Assembly: GCF_001748285.1 (NCBI RefSeq)
Contig: NZ_BDGT01000040.1
Coordinates: forward strand, 1 to 50,504
Length of the DNA stretch: 50,504 nucleotides
Reading direction: 5' to 3'
Origin: Thermogemmatispora onikobensis
GTDB taxonomy: Bacteria; Chloroflexota; Ktedonobacteria; Ktedonobacterales; Ktedonobacteraceae
Part shown: piece after piece, positions 15,912 to 24,901 of the stretch
Layout of the letters: every line of letters begins with the position of its first letter
Numbering within the stretch: the stretch's first letter is position 1
Made by a program: the position numbers and the translations under genes
The notes under the pieces: model-generated
What the model was told of the DNA's origin: nothing
The model's input: the letters and a program-made list of their open reading frames with translations, nothing else
The model's database searches: none

Positions 15912-17072
15912 CTACTTTTCAGTATCAGCGTCCACGAAGATCTGAGCGGGACGGCGAATCAAGGAATTGCGCACAGGGGAGCTGGAGCCGGTATTGCCGC
16001 GCAGAGGGCCGCTGGTGCCGAAAGAGCGGAGGGACGTATGAGGAACGACGGGCTGCATCGCCGAGGTTTCCGGCAACTGGCCGCCGGTAGCCTGCAGCAT
16101 CTCCATACCGCGGCGCAAGGTCATCATATCCCGCAGGAAGCAGGCGACAGCGGAAGCGGCAGAGCCTTTTTCGCGAGCGCTTTCGAAGCGGCGCGCATTA
16201 GCCTCGCCGGCGTCCTGGGCCGCCTGAGCCAGCGGATCAGACGTATGGGCGGCAAAGGTATCCTGGAAAATGTCGTCCCAGCTGGACCAGCGTCCACGCA
16301 GCGGTTTCCAGCCGAGCTGGCTATCGCTGACCGTGCGCCACTTTTCCTCTGTAAACTGAACCCAATCCTCGATCAGGCGGATGCACGTCTCCAACTGCTG
16401 GCGCAGGCGCTCCTCCTCGGCGCTGTGGGACTGCGAGCCGCCGCTTTGCGGCAGGCCCTCGGCGGAGGGAGCGGACTGGCCATAGAAGCCGCTCTGGAAA
16501 TAAGCGGGAGCCTGCTGCACGCCGGGGAAGAAGCCAGAGTTACCGGGCACGCTGGAGAAGTCCGCGGCTCCCTGGCCAAATTGAGGCATAGGGCCTGTCT
16601 GACCTGTTTGCCCTGCGGGCAGGCCGAGAACCGGGCCTTGTGGGGAAGCCAGCTCGCCCGTCACTGTCACCCCTCCGAAAGCGGGGTTGAGGGCCAAGAT
16701 CGAGGAGCCATCGGGCATCAGCATGCCCTCGGGAATGGTAGGCAGACCACCGATCACGATCTCCTCGTGCCCGATCGCATCGAGGATGCGCCAGGCCAGC
16801 CGCGGGTGCTTGATAGCCCACCACAGGCGGCGTGCCAGAAAGGTACAGGCAAAGGTAAAGTTGACCAGCAGCCAAACCAGCCCGCGCACCGCCAGCCAGT
16901 TCACCAGACCGGCCACCACAATCCAGTACCAGGGATCGTGCTGTCCTGCCTCCTCAATAATGGTCAGGACAACCGCTACTGTGAGGCTGGGATCGCGCAG
17001 AGGATTAATCACATCGATGATACGCCAGAACCATGAACGCTCTGTCTTCTTCAAGATACGCTCCTCTGACAT
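15912..17072 (-). CDS. unknown membrane protein with Gly/Pro/Gln-rich linker
   Basis: Not recognised. About 386 residues from ATG at 17072. The N-terminal 90 residues hold two hydrophobic stretches: LTVAVVLTIIEEAG, then WYWIVVAGLVNWLAVRG running into LVWLLVNFTFACTFLARR. A short folded part follows (HPRLAWRILDAIGHEEIVIGG), then a Gly/Pro/Gln/Ser-rich linker (about 140-230). A charged helical domain comes next (EEERLRQQLETCIRLIEDWVQFTEEKWRTV and onward), then a Ser/Arg-rich tail ending RRPAQIFVDADTEK. The ribosome-binding site is poor, so the start is uncertain. It is co-transcribed with hisC but shows no feature linking it to histidine synthesis. Confidence 0.7.
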   Translation of the reverse strand: MSEERILKKTERSWFWRIIDVINPLRDPSLTVAVVLTIIEEAGQHDPWYWIVVAGLVNWLAVRGLVWLLVNFTFACTFLARRLWWAIKHPRLAWRILDAIGHEEIVIGGLPTIPEGMLMPDGSSILALNPAFGGVTVTGELASPQGPVLGLPAGQTGQTGPMPQFGQGAADFSSVPGNSGFFPGVQQAPAYFQSGFYGQSAPSAEGLPQSGGSQSHSAEEERLRQQLETCIRLIEDWVQFTEEKWRTVSDSQLGWKPLRGRWSSWDDIFQDTFAAHTSDPLAQAAQDAGEANARRFESAREKGSAASAVACFLRDMMTLRRGMEMLQATGGQLPETSAMQPVVPHTSLRSFGTSGPLRGNTGSSSPVRNSLIRRPAQIFVDADTEK

Positions 17073-17574
17073 CACACTACGATGCCGCTGTCTCTTATCC
17101 TTCGCTCGGCTCACTGCTCGCCGTTGGACCATGCGAGCGAGCCGTCCAGATCGCCAGGCCCCGACTGTCTGCCTGCCTGCGGGCCAGCTCTTGTTGTTCT
17201 GCCTCCGCTCCTCTTTCGTGGGCGACCGGCGCTGACCCTGCCTGCTTCGCTGCTGGAACGCTCCGCCTTCCTCCCTTGCCCACTTCCCTGTAGCCAGCTA
17301 GCGGGTGGACCTTGCCGGGAATGAGCTTTAGCCTGCAGCTCAGCCCCGCTCCTGGCGAGTGAGCTACTTCTCATCATCTGGCTCGCCTGCCGGCTGTCCT
17401 GTTGCCGTCTTGCACCTGCCTGTTCATAGACCTGCGGGGATCTCCTGGCGTGCTTGCCCCCCCCGTTCCTGCTGCTCTGTTGCTCTGTTTGCCTTCCGGT
17501 GTGGCTTCCGGCGAACCTCATGCAGACGAGCGGCCTTCTGCAGCTAGCTCTCTCATTCAGCCATTTGCGGGACG

Positions 17575-17603
17575 ATTCTAACATGGGCCCCTGGGGCCTG
17601 CAA
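17575..17603 (-). promoter_or_regulatory. candidate promoter for the membrane protein-hisC operon
   Basis: On the minus strand TTGCAG, 17-nt spacer, TAGAAT. Predicted start near 17568. Confidence 0.45.
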
Positions 17604-17722
17604 GCTTTGCCGGCAAGACAGGGGCATATTGGGCTATCCTGACACACCACATCACTGCCATTTTTATTGTACCAGAGCCACGAGTGAGGCAAGGGAGCAG
17701 GCTCCCCTGCGGAAACGAAGAA

Positions 17723-17740
17723 GCGGTACTTTAGTACCGC
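17723..17740 (-). terminator. rph terminator
   Basis: GCGGTACT-AA-AGTACCGC on the minus strand, a perfect 8-bp stem, followed by TTCTTCGTTTCC. It lies 82 nt after the rph stop. Confidence 0.6.
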
Positions 17741-17822
17741 CGACAGCTGCCTCAAACGGTAAGGGGGGAGCAAGAGGCAGCTTCCCCAGCCCAGTCTGGG
17801 AGAAAGGCCGAAGGAGTCCGGT

Positions 17823-18536
17823 TTAGCGCAGATACGGCTGTTGGAATGCCACCAGCTGCTTGATCCCCTCTTGGGCCAGCGAGAGCAATTCATCCAGGCG
17901 TGTGCGGCTAAAAACCCCGCCCTCGCCGGTACCTTGAACCTCGACGAAGTCGCCTTGGGCCGTCATCACTACATTGAAATCCACCTCGGCCCGCGCGTCT
18001 TCCTCATAGCAGAGATCGAGCAGCGCCTCTCCCTCGACGATCCCCACGCTCACGGCGGCCACCGCAGTGCGTACCGGATGAGTGGATAAAAGGCCGCTTG
18101 CTACCAGGCGGCTGCACGCCCGGTAAAGAGCCACGAAGGCGCCGGTAATGGCCGCAGTGCGGGTGCCCCCATCGGCCTGCAGCACATCGCAGTCAAGGAT
18201 CAGGGTCCGTGTCCCCAGGGCCTCCAGATCGACAGCCGCTCGCAACGAACGACCAATCAGGCGCTGAATCTCCTGGGTGCGCCCGCTGAGGCGTCCCTCG
18301 CGCTCGCGTGGCGTGCGGGACTGTGTGGCCCGGGGCAGCATACTATACTCAGCGGTGACCCAGCCGCGCCCGCTGCCCTCTAGAAAAGGGGGGACCTTCT
18401 CCTCGACGGTGGCGGCGCAGAGGACCCGTGTGCGCCCGGCCTCGATGATCACCGAACCCTCGGCGTAGTCGAGATAGTCAACCGTGAGACGTAGGGGGCG
18501 TAGTTGAGTCTGAGAACGCCCATCTGTGCGTATCAT
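17823..18536 (-). CDS. rph: ribonuclease PH
   Basis: Phosphate-dependent 3'-5' exoribonuclease that trims tRNA 3' ends, acting as a hexamer. 237 residues, standard length. Motifs: [11 protein letters not shown] at the start, [102 protein letters not shown] (phosphate and metal site), and [26 protein letters not shown] at 18536 has AGAGGG upstream. It is divergent from otsA; the shared intergenic region contains a 17-nt palindrome. In many bacteria rph is followed by an ITPase gene; here it is not. Confidence 0.97.
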   Translation of the reverse strand: MIRTDGRSQTQLRPLRLTVDYLDYAEGSVIIEAGRTRVLCAATVEEKVPPFLEGSGRGWVTAEYSMLPRATQSRTPREREGRLSGRTQEIQRLIGRSLRAAVDLEALGTRTLILDCDVLQADGGTRTAAITGAFVALYRACSRLVASGLLSTHPVRTAVAAVSVGIVEGEALLDLCYEEDARAEVDFNVVMTAQGDFVEVQGTGEGGVFSRTRLDELLSLAQEGIKQLVAFQQPYLR

Positions 18537-18667
18537 AAGCGAAGCCCTCTTGTTACTTTCAACCTGTTCAAAACCTGGTTCCGAGTCATGAAAAATACTG
18601 AGGAAGGGTGCTCTCCTGTGGCAGGTAACCGCTTCCGCGAAGAGAAGCCCCCCATTCCCTCAGCGAA

Positions 18668-18684
18668 TATGTTACTATAACATA
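18668..18684. promoter_or_regulatory. 17-nt palindrome between divergent rph and otsA
   Basis: TATGTTA-CTA-TAACATA, a perfect dyad in the AT-rich part of the divergent region. It contains a -10-like sequence on each strand (TATAAC plus, TATAGT minus), though -35 boxes are poor. It is a likely shared promoter or operator. The rest of the gap (18537-18924) shows no gene except possible N-terminal extension of otsA. Confidence 0.45.
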
Positions 18685-18924
18685 AGGGTGTCTCCAACAG
18701 AGGTAGCTGACCGTGCCTCACCTAAAGAGGGCAGAGAAAGGTCTGCGTTCTCTCTCGCCGCCTCTGTCTTCTCGTACTTCAGTGCGAAGGTAGGCGGCGA
18801 AAAACGCACACCGGCCTGGCCCGGACAAGAAGGGAGCGGACAAACGAGCGAAACAGCGAGAGAGATGAAGAGCAGCAGAAAGTCGCAGCCGAAGCGCGAA
18901 CAACCTGTTAGAAAGGACCAACCT

Positions 18925-20535
18925 ATGTCTGCGCATAAAACGCTGCATCCTGCGCAAGCGGAGCCACTCCATGCGCATCGTCTCATCATTGCGACCAACC
19001 GCGGTCCCGTTGAATTTTATCTTACACAAGATAAAGTCTTGAAGTCTCGGCGCGGAGCGGGAGGAGTCGTTACGGCTCTCATCGAGGCGGCCAGCCGCAT
19101 GGAGGTCACCTGGGTGGCGATGGCGATGACAGAAGGGGACCGTCTGGCGGCGCGCAGCGCTGAAGCTGAGAGCGGATGCATTCCCTCGCCGCTGCCAAAC
19201 CTCAAGATGCAGCTTCGCTACGTCGTCATTCCCAAGACGGCCTACCGCAAGCACTACGACCTCATCAGCAACCGCGTTCTCTGGTTCCTGCAGCATTATC
19301 TGTATGACCCCAGCAGCGACTCTTTCAACTATCAGCGGCTGCAGGATGCCTGGAAGAACGGCTACCGGGTGGCCAACCAGGCCATTGCCGAGGCAGTGAA
19401 TGCCGAGATCGAGCGTGCTGAGACCATGCCGGTGGTCATGCTGCACGACTATCACCTCTATCTGGTAGCCGCCATGATCCGCGAGCGGCACCCTACCATT
19501 ATTACCCAGCAATTTATCCATATTCCCTGGCCAGACAGCCGTTGCTGGCACTTCCTGCCCAGTAACATCACGCAGGAGATTTATCGCGGCCTGGTGGGCA
19601 ACGACATCGTCGGCTTCCAGACCGAGCGCGATGCGCGCAATTTCCTGGAAGGGGCGCGGACCGTTCTCGAAGGAGCCGAAGTCGACTTTGAAGAAGGGAC
19701 CGTTGTCTGGCAAGGCCATCGTACACTGGCGCGGGCCTACCCGATTTCAATCTCGGTGACCGAGGAACGACGCATTGTCCAGGGCCTGGCCGGACGGCGC
19801 GCTGCCGAAAAGATTCTTCCCCTGTTAGGGGAGCAGACAATCATGCGCGTCGACCGCATCGAGCCGACGAAGAACATTCCCCGTGGCTTCCAGGCTTATG
19901 CCCAGATGCTGGAGGAGCATCCCGAGCTACGGGGGAAGGTGAAATTCCTGGCCTTCCTTGTTCCTTCACGTCAATCACTGCCCGAATACAAGCGGCTCAA
20001 CAGCGAGGTGCTCAAGCTCGTCGAAGAGATCAATGCCCGCTATGGAGATGCCAGCTGGAAGCCCATCGAGGTCTTCTGCGACAACGACCGTACACGGGCA
20101 TTGGCGGCCATGCAGTTCTATGATGTGCTGCTGGTCAACCCCATTATCGATGGGATGAATCTGGTGGCCAAGGAGGGAGCGGTGGTCAACAAGCGCAATG
20201 GTCTGCTTGTGCTTTCGCGCACCGCTGGCGCCTTCCAGCAACTTGGCAAGGCGGCGATTCCGACCTCTCCTCTCGATGTGGCCGAGACCGCCGAGGCTCT
20301 CTACACTGCGCTGACGCTCCCGCCGGAAGAGCGTGAGCGGCGGGCCAAGCTGGCCCGGCAGATAGTGGAGCAGAACAATCTGCATACCTGGCTGACCCGA
20401 CAGATTGAAGATATTAACGAGCTGCTCGATCTGGCCCGTTTAGCTGCTGAGAATGAGGAGCGGCAGCGCGAACGGGATGAGCCTGAAAGTGAACCCGAGC
20501 TTGCGCCCAGCCCGTTATCCCTTTCAGCAGGATGA
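18925..20535 (+). CDS. otsA: trehalose-6-phosphate synthase (GT20 family)
   Basis: Transfers glucose from a nucleotide sugar to glucose-6-phosphate, forming trehalose-6-phosphate. GT-B fold; 536 residues. Seen: RLIIATNRGPVEF (N-terminal glycine loop), RRGAGGVVTALIEA, VMLHDYHLYLVAAMIRER, FIHIPWPDSRCWHFLP, NDIVGFQTERDARNFL, VDRIEPTKNIPRGF (sugar-nucleotide phosphate contacts) and NPIIDGMNLVAKEGAVVN. The usual SRLDYSKG-type motif is VDRIEPTKN here, so it sits in a divergent OtsA branch, and the donor is uncertain. ATG at 18925 is chosen for GAAAGGA at 7 nt; an ATG at 18865 with GAGAGAG would add 20 Lys/Arg-rich residues. otsB lies convergent downstream. Confidence 0.9.
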   Translation: MSAHKTLHPAQAEPLHAHRLIIATNRGPVEFYLTQDKVLKSRRGAGGVVTALIEAASRMEVTWVAMAMTEGDRLAARSAEAESGCIPSPLPNLKMQLRYVVIPKTAYRKHYDLISNRVLWFLQHYLYDPSSDSFNYQRLQDAWKNGYRVANQAIAEAVNAEIERAETMPVVMLHDYHLYLVAAMIRERHPTIITQQFIHIPWPDSRCWHFLPSNITQEIYRGLVGNDIVGFQTERDARNFLEGARTVLEGAEVDFEEGTVVWQGHRTLARAYPISISVTEERRIVQGLAGRRAAEKILPLLGEQTIMRVDRIEPTKNIPRGFQAYAQMLEEHPELRGKVKFLAFLVPSRQSLPEYKRLNSEVLKLVEEINARYGDASWKPIEVFCDNDRTRALAAMQFYDVLLVNPIIDGMNLVAKEGAVVNKRNGLLVLSRTAGAFQQLGKAAIPTSPLDVAETAEALYTALTLPPEERERRAKLARQIVEQNNLHTWLTRQIEDINELLDLARLAAENEERQRERDEPESEPELAPSPLSLSAG

Positions 20536-20562
20536 CCCTGCTGCTAGATGCCGCTGTCTTCG

Positions 20563-20618
20563 GGCTGGCAAGAAAAGCGCGTGGAGATCATCCACTACGC
20601 ACGCTTTTCCTGCCAGCC
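20563..20618. terminator. large inverted repeat at the otsA/otsB convergence
   Basis: GGCTGGCA-A-GAAAAGCG pairs with CGCTTTTC-C-TGCCAGCC (8+8 bp with one mismatch), and an inner GTGG/CCAC closes the loop. The right arm lies inside the last codons of otsB. There is no U-tract, so it is a probable but atypical bidirectional terminator. Confidence 0.6.
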
Positions 20619-21446
20619 TGGCGAGGACGCCCCAGTCTCACCCTCCAGCTCCAGAAAGGTCACCATTTCCTCTAGCAGGGCTGCCATGCCGGCCACTCCC
20701 TCAACGATGAGATCGGCCCGCTCTAAGAGCCGGGGAGGAGTGTCGGCGTGGCGCACAGCAATTGTCACGGCTGTCGAGCAGATCCCCTCTTCACGCAAGC
20801 GAATCAGGGTCTCTACTCCATCCAGGTCGGTGGTATCATCTCCTGCGAAGAGCGCGCTACGTAGCTGCTGTTGCTCGATGAAGCGCTGCAAAGCCTGACC
20901 TTTATTCAGGCCGGGTACGCGCAGCTCGACGGCCATCTTCCCTTCTGTGAGCAGGAGGCCGCTCGCCTGCGCTGGCTCCCTCAGCAGCTCCAGGATCTGC
21001 TGTCGTGCCTGGACAGGATCGGGGCAACGGCGATAGTGAATGGTCCCGCCGATACTTTTGTATTCGATCTGCGCACAGGGTAGCGCTGATGCCAGGTGCT
21101 GCTCTGCCAGCGCGAGCAACCGCTGCGCGGGGAGGCGGTAGGCTTCGGCCTCTGGAAGGAGCCTGATGGGATGGTGCTCCGGGAGGCCCTCGGCCCACTC
21201 TAAACCATGATTGCCGATGTACGTGATCTCGTCGACCCCTACCAGGGCCGCGGCACTGGTGATTCCTCTGCCCGTGACCACCGCCACGCTGGCATAGGGG
21301 CGCAGGCGTTCCAGCAGAGAGGCCACGCCTGGAAAGAGGCTGGCTGCTTCAGGCGTTGGTGCAATGGGGCTGAGCGTGCCGTCGATGTCGAAAGTCAATC
21401 CACAAGGACGAGTGAGTAGGACGTTGCGTAGTACGGCGGTCAGCAT
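20595..21446 (-). CDS. otsB: trehalose-6-phosphate phosphatase
   Basis: HAD-superfamily phosphatase that releases trehalose from trehalose-6-phosphate, completing the OtsA pathway. About 283 residues. HAD motif I LTFDIDGTLSPIAP (two catalytic Asp), motif II VAVVTGRG, substrate-cap segment ITYIGNHGLEWAEG, motif III lysine in VPGLNKGQALQRFIEQ, and motif IV ALFAGDDTTDLDGVETL. The start is uncertain: 21446 (AAAGGAG, 12 nt) or 21491 (AGGAGG, 10 nt; 15 more residues, basic). It converges on otsA rather than forming the usual otsBA operon, and its 3' end forms part of the shared inverted repeat. Confidence 0.92.
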   Translation of the reverse strand: MLTAVLRNVLLTRPCGLTFDIDGTLSPIAPTPEAASLFPGVASLLERLRPYASVAVVTGRGITSAAALVGVDEITYIGNHGLEWAEGLPEHHPIRLLPEAEAYRLPAQRLLALAEQHLASALPCAQIEYKSIGGTIHYRRCPDPVQARQQILELLREPAQASGLLLTEGKMAVELRVPGLNKGQALQRFIEQQQLRSALFAGDDTTDLDGVETLIRLREEGICSTAVTIAVRHADTPPRLLERADLIVEGVAGMAALLEEMVTFLELEGETGASSPGWQEKRA

Positions 21447-21853
21447 GGTGGCCTGATGCTCCTTTGTTTGAAGCTGCCTGTCACGGCGCATGCTCCCCTT
21501 GCCTCCTGGGGAAGAGTGCGCGCCTTGCATTCTATCATGCGGTGTTGCTGCACTGCGTCTCGCGTGGTACTATGTAAGAAAAGGAAAAGCATTGCAGATG
21601 CGGTTCCTTACTGCAGAGCTAGCCTCATAGCTCAGGCCAGGTAGCCAGGCTGCTTATTGCCCGCAAGCATGGTCCCCGCGCGAGGAGGAGAGAGAACGGA
21701 GAGATTAAGCGACCTGATCCCATAGCTGCCGGTCTCTGGGGCATGGTGGGCCTGGCTCCGCTCTGTCCTGAGCTGAGCAGACCTGGCTGGCCGATGATTC
21801 TGCCTCTGCGCGGAACAGTGATAGACTTCTTGATCTCATGAAGGGGGTTGGAG
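21447..21853. other. divergent gap between otsB and the TerC-like gene
   Basis: No gene supported. I looked for a yybP-ykoY manganese riboswitch ahead of the exporter and did not see its conserved loops. No clear promoter pair stands out. Confidence 0.4.
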
Positions 21854-22684
21854 ATGCCGCAGACCTGGCTGCAGTTTCTCAGCACTGTCGGCGGTATTAT
21901 TCTCGTTGATCTTGCTTTGAGTGGCGATAATGCTCTGGTCATTGGTGCGGCCACTGTGGGCATCCCACGACAACGGCGCTGGGCAGCCCTGTCTCTCGGG
22001 GGCGGTCTGGCTATTTTCCTCCGTCTTACCTTCGCCGCTCTGGCTACCTGGCTCCTGCAGATCCCTTATCTCCAGGCCATTGGCGGTCTTGTCGTGCTCT
22101 CAATCGCCGTCCGTCTCTTTTTCAGTCGGGCGGAGGAAAAGGAGGAGCGTCAGGCTACGAACCTGGCCCGCTCAGCTCCGGTGAGCGAGACTTCGCGCGT
22201 CACTCAGCCACTAAATGAGGGACCGGCTAGCGTGCTGGGCAAGGCTCCCCATCTGCGGCGCCTGCTGGAGCGTCACCTCTCGCCAGAAAATACCAGCTTT
22301 GTGCTGGCCATGCTCACGATCGTGGTAGCCGACGTGACCATGAGCCTGGATAATGTGATTGCCATTGGCGCTATTGCCCAGGGACAGCTCCCGGTCCTCA
22401 TTATCGGTCTCCTGACCAGCATTCTGCTCTTGCTTCTGGGCAGTGCGCTGATTGCTGAGGTGCTCAGCCGGCTCCCTGGCCTCACTCTGGTAGCCAGTTT
22501 TATCCTGGCCTGGGTGGCGGCCAATTTGGTTATTAACGATCCTGCCATCGGCTTCCTCCAGGACCATGAGCTGGCTGTCTATGGTGGAACATTCCTCTTC
22601 GTTGGGGTGATGGCGCTCATTGCCTATCTTCAGCAACGCCATCAGCGTTACCTGCATTCCTCCTCGCCCCCCTCTTCTCGCTAA
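21854..22684 (+). CDS. TerC/YjbE-family metal exporter
   Basis: Integral membrane protein of the TerC/YkoY/YjbE group; characterised members export manganese, sometimes to charge secreted enzymes. 276 residues with about seven hydrophobic segments. The two acidic transmembrane motifs typical of the family are present: GIILVDLALSGDNALVIGAA near the N-terminus and VVADVTMSLDNVIAIGAIA in the second half. A cytosolic loop with charged residues (about 92-135) divides the halves. ATG at 21854 has AAGGGGG 6 nt upstream; TTG at 21848 is also possible. Metal specificity is inferred from the family only. Confidence 0.85.
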   Translation: MPQTWLQFLSTVGGIILVDLALSGDNALVIGAATVGIPRQRRWAALSLGGGLAIFLRLTFAALATWLLQIPYLQAIGGLVVLSIAVRLFFSRAEEKEERQATNLARSAPVSETSRVTQPLNEGPASVLGKAPHLRRLLERHLSPENTSFVLAMLTIVVADVTMSLDNVIAIGAIAQGQLPVLIIGLLTSILLLLLGSALIAEVLSRLPGLTLVASFILAWVAANLVINDPAIGFLQDHELAVYGGTFLFVGVMALIAYLQQRHQRYLHSSSPPSSR

Positions 22685-22924
22685 GCTGGGTTGAGCCTGA
22701 CTCGCTCTCGCCACCAGGATGTGAGTGAGAACACAAAAGAGACGACCTGCTCAAGCGCCTTCTTCCCCGCATTGGCCAGTCGGAAAATCATCGAGGAAAA
22801 AGAGACTTCGATCCCTCGTTGTTGCAGCTAATTGATAAAGGGTAATGTTCTGGTAAAGATTGCGAGAGAGAAAGAAAGCGATCAAAGGAGCAACGTGTCG
22901 CGTGGGGCAGGAGCAAAGAACAGA

Positions 22925-22952
22925 AGGGACTCCCCTACTTGGGGGAGTCCCT
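22925..22952. terminator. terminator between the exporter and kinase genes
   Basis: Perfect 11-bp stem AGGGACTCCCC/GGGGAGTCCCT with a 6-nt loop. On the minus strand it is followed by TTCTGTTCTTT, so it fits the kinase transcript best and may serve both converging genes. The remaining gap 22685-23092 shows no gene. Confidence 0.7.
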
Positions 22953-23092
22953 TGTCGTTGCAGCTCTGCTTGTTCTTGTCCCTGATGGGCAGGTTGCTGA
23001 TCGCTGTAGCGCAGCTCAGCTCAGGATCATACCGCCCTCGGTGCTCTTCAAGCGAACCGGCCAGGCGGCGCCCTGTCCCGCTCCCGCAGGCT

Positions 23093-24901
23093 CTAAGGGG
23101 AGCTGGGTGGTACTGTCACCGAAGGCTGAGGGTGGGCCGTTGGTGACGGCGATGGCGATGGTGTTGGTGACGGCGATGGCGATGGTGTTGGTGACGGCGA
23201 TGGCGATGGTGTTGGTGACGGCGTCGGCGATGGCGTTGGGACGGAGGTCGGTGAGCCAGTGCTGAGATTCACCACGTAGAGAATCACGCTCTGGCCGTTG
23301 GGCAACTCCTCGCCGCTCTTCGGCGAAGTGCGGTCAACGTAGTTGGCTGGCTTTGTGGGATCAGTGCCGTCGGACTGGACCGTAAAGGGAATGCCCTGGC
23401 TACGCAGAATGCGTTCCGCCCCAGCCAGCGTGTTGCCCACCAGTCCATCGGGAACAATGACCCGTGTCGGTCGCTCTTGCAAGTCGACCAGGATCGTCGA
23501 GCCACGTGGGGCCAGGGCAGGTGGCTGCGGCGACTGTCGAACCACGTAGCCCGAGGTCAGGCCGTTGTGGACCTGCAGCGTAAAGCCTGCATTGGTTGCG
23601 CGGGTCAGAGCCTGCTGGTAGGTGAGGCCGATCAGCGATGGAACAGGCACCTCGGGCGGGGCAGGAGTTGCCTGGGTAGAAAGGTGTAGAAAAGGCACGA
23701 ATCCCAAAATAGAAGCCAGATAGATGCTGAAGCCGAGGAGCAGGACGGTGGCGATAAGGATAAGAGCAGTGATAATACCAGCTAAGCGTGAACTTCGCTC
23801 ACCGGCGATCGCATCGCGCTGGAAAGGACGAGTGGTGCCTGACTGAACAAAGCCCCCATAGGGTGCAGGCCCGGGAGCGGGGGCTGCCTCGGGGGGGGCG
23901 TAAGGAGAAGCTGCCAATGCGCCGCCAGGGAGGGGGCGCTGATCGTAGCCAGGGGCAGCAGCTGCGGCAGGGGCCTCATTGACCAGACCATGCCCGACGC
24001 CGGAGGACGAGGGCCGGTAAGGGGAAGTGACCACGGTTGGTGCTGCAGCCACATCGACGACAGGCTCTGCGAGCTCGGTTTCGCCAAGGGCCTCCAGAGC
24101 GCGAGCCAGAGCACTGCCATCGCGATAGCGCATCTCTGGGATCTTTTCCAGGCAGCGCAGAATAATCTCCTCGAGGGCAGGAGGAATAGCCGGATTATAG
24201 TGGCTGGGGGGGATCGGTGGGTCCTGGATGTGCTGCATGGCCACAGCCACCGGGGTGTCGCCCTCGAACGGAGTGCGCCCGGTCAGCATCTCGTACATAA
24301 CGATCCCGAGCGCGTAGACATCGGCGGCTGGGCTAACGATCTCGCCCTGAGCCTGTTCTGGTGCGTAGTATTGCACCGTACCGAGTGTCATTCCCGTTGT
24401 TGTGAGACGCTCGGCATTGATATCCTTGTAGACGCTGGCGATACCGAAATCGGTCAGCTTAATCGAGCCATCGCGCCCGACCAGGATATTCTGGGGCTTG
24501 ACATCGCGGTGAACGATGCCGCGGCGATGGGCGGCGCCGAGGCCGAGAGCAACGTCGTGGGCGATAATCACCGCGCGCTCCACATCCAGCACGCCGCGGG
24601 AGCGCAAATAGCGGCGTAAGTCTGTGCCCTCGACCAGCTCCATCACGATATAATAGTTCCCATCGCTCTGCCCGTAGTCGTACACCTGGACAATATTAGG
24701 GTGCTGCAAGGCAGAGGCGGCCTTTGCCTCGCGCTGGAAGCGCGTGACAAACTTCGGGTCGGTACTGTAGACCTCGCGTAGCACCTTAATCGCCACAGGG
24801 CGATCCATGCGCAGGTCCCGCCCGCGGTAGATGGTTGCCATGCCCCCCCGACCGATGGGGTCTAATAGCTGGTATCGCTCGCCCAGAACTTCTGTTTGCA
24901 T
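23093..24901 (-). CDS. membrane Ser/Thr protein kinase with PASTA domains
   Basis: PknB/PrkC-type receptor kinase, 602 residues. Kinase domain (about 8-280): glycine loop IGRGGMATIYRG, Lys39 in VAIKVL, HRDVKPQN with Asp133, LTDFGIA, GTVQYYAPEQAQG. A Pro/Ala/Gly-rich juxtamembrane linker (about 280-365) precedes one transmembrane helix (LAGIITALILIATVLLLGFSIYLASILGF). Outside are two PASTA repeats (VPSLIGLTYQQALTRATNAGF and VPDGLVGNTLAGAERILRSQGI), which in relatives bind peptidoglycan fragments, then a Pro/Ser/Thr tail built from an 8-residue repeat. ATG follows GGAGAG. No partner phosphatase lies nearby. Wall genes at 31-41 kb are plausible but unproven targets. Confidence 0.93.
   Translation of the reverse strand: MQTEVLGERYQLLDPIGRGGMATIYRGRDLRMDRPVAIKVLREVYSTDPKFVTRFQREAKAASALQHPNIVQVYDYGQSDGNYYIVMELVEGTDLRRYLRSRGVLDVERAVIIAHDVALGLGAAHRRGIVHRDVKPQNILVGRDGSIKLTDFGIASVYKDINAERLTTTGMTLGTVQYYAPEQAQGEIVSPAADVYALGIVMYEMLTGRTPFEGDTPVAVAMQHIQDPPIPPSHYNPAIPPALEEIILRCLEKIPEMRYRDGSALARALEALGETELAEPVVDVAAAPTVVTSPYRPSSSGVGHGLVNEAPAAAAAPGYDQRPLPGGALAASPYAPPEAAPAPGPAPYGGFVQSGTTRPFQRDAIAGERSSRLAGIITALILIATVLLLGFSIYLASILGFVPFLHLSTQATPAPPEVPVPSLIGLTYQQALTRATNAGFTLQVHNGLTSGYVVRQSPQPPALAPRGSTILVDLQERPTRVIVPDGLVGNTLAGAERILRSQGIPFTVQSDGTDPTKPANYVDRTSPKSGEELPNGQSVILYVVNLSTGSPTSVPTPSPTPSPTPSPSPSPTPSPSPSPTPSPSPSPTAHPQPSVTVPPSSP
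23140..23235. repeat. 24-bp coding minisatellite in the kinase C-terminus
   Basis: Four copies of a 24-bp unit, three nearly identical and the fourth diverged, encoding the Pro/Ser/Thr repeat that ends the extracellular tail. Copy number could vary in frame without disrupting the protein. Confidence 0.9.

Larger units (their letters stand above)
17073..17822. other. 750-nt non-coding stretch with clustered hairpins
   Basis: No supported gene. The rph-proximal part holds a row of dyads: GGGAGC-AG-GCTCCC (17693-17706), the terminator at 17723-17740, and AGCTGCCTC/GAGGCAGCT (17745-17753 with 17774-17782). A minus-strand extended -10 (TGG-TACAAT, 17666-17674) lies among them. A better promoter is listed at 17575-17603. 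The rest (17073-17570) would be a leader of about 495 nt for the membrane protein-hisC operon, without a riboswitch class I recognise. Confidence 0.5.

Noticed and set aside
17723-17740. T-box-like GGTACCGC sequence
   Set aside because: Only part of the T-box core is present. It is a simple perfect hairpin downstream of rph, with no Stem I and no synthetase gene after it.
17111-17893. 260-codon minus-strand frame overlapping the rph 3' end and the gap
   Set aside because: Composition is Ser/Arg/Gln low-complexity, it overlaps rph in another frame, and no start signal supports it.
21600-21853. yybP-ykoY manganese riboswitch ahead of the TerC/YjbE exporter
   Set aside because: Looked for because such exporters often carry it; the conserved loop sequences are not present.
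23140-23235. CRISPR-like repeats
   Set aside because: The units are contiguous without spacers and encode a protein tail.
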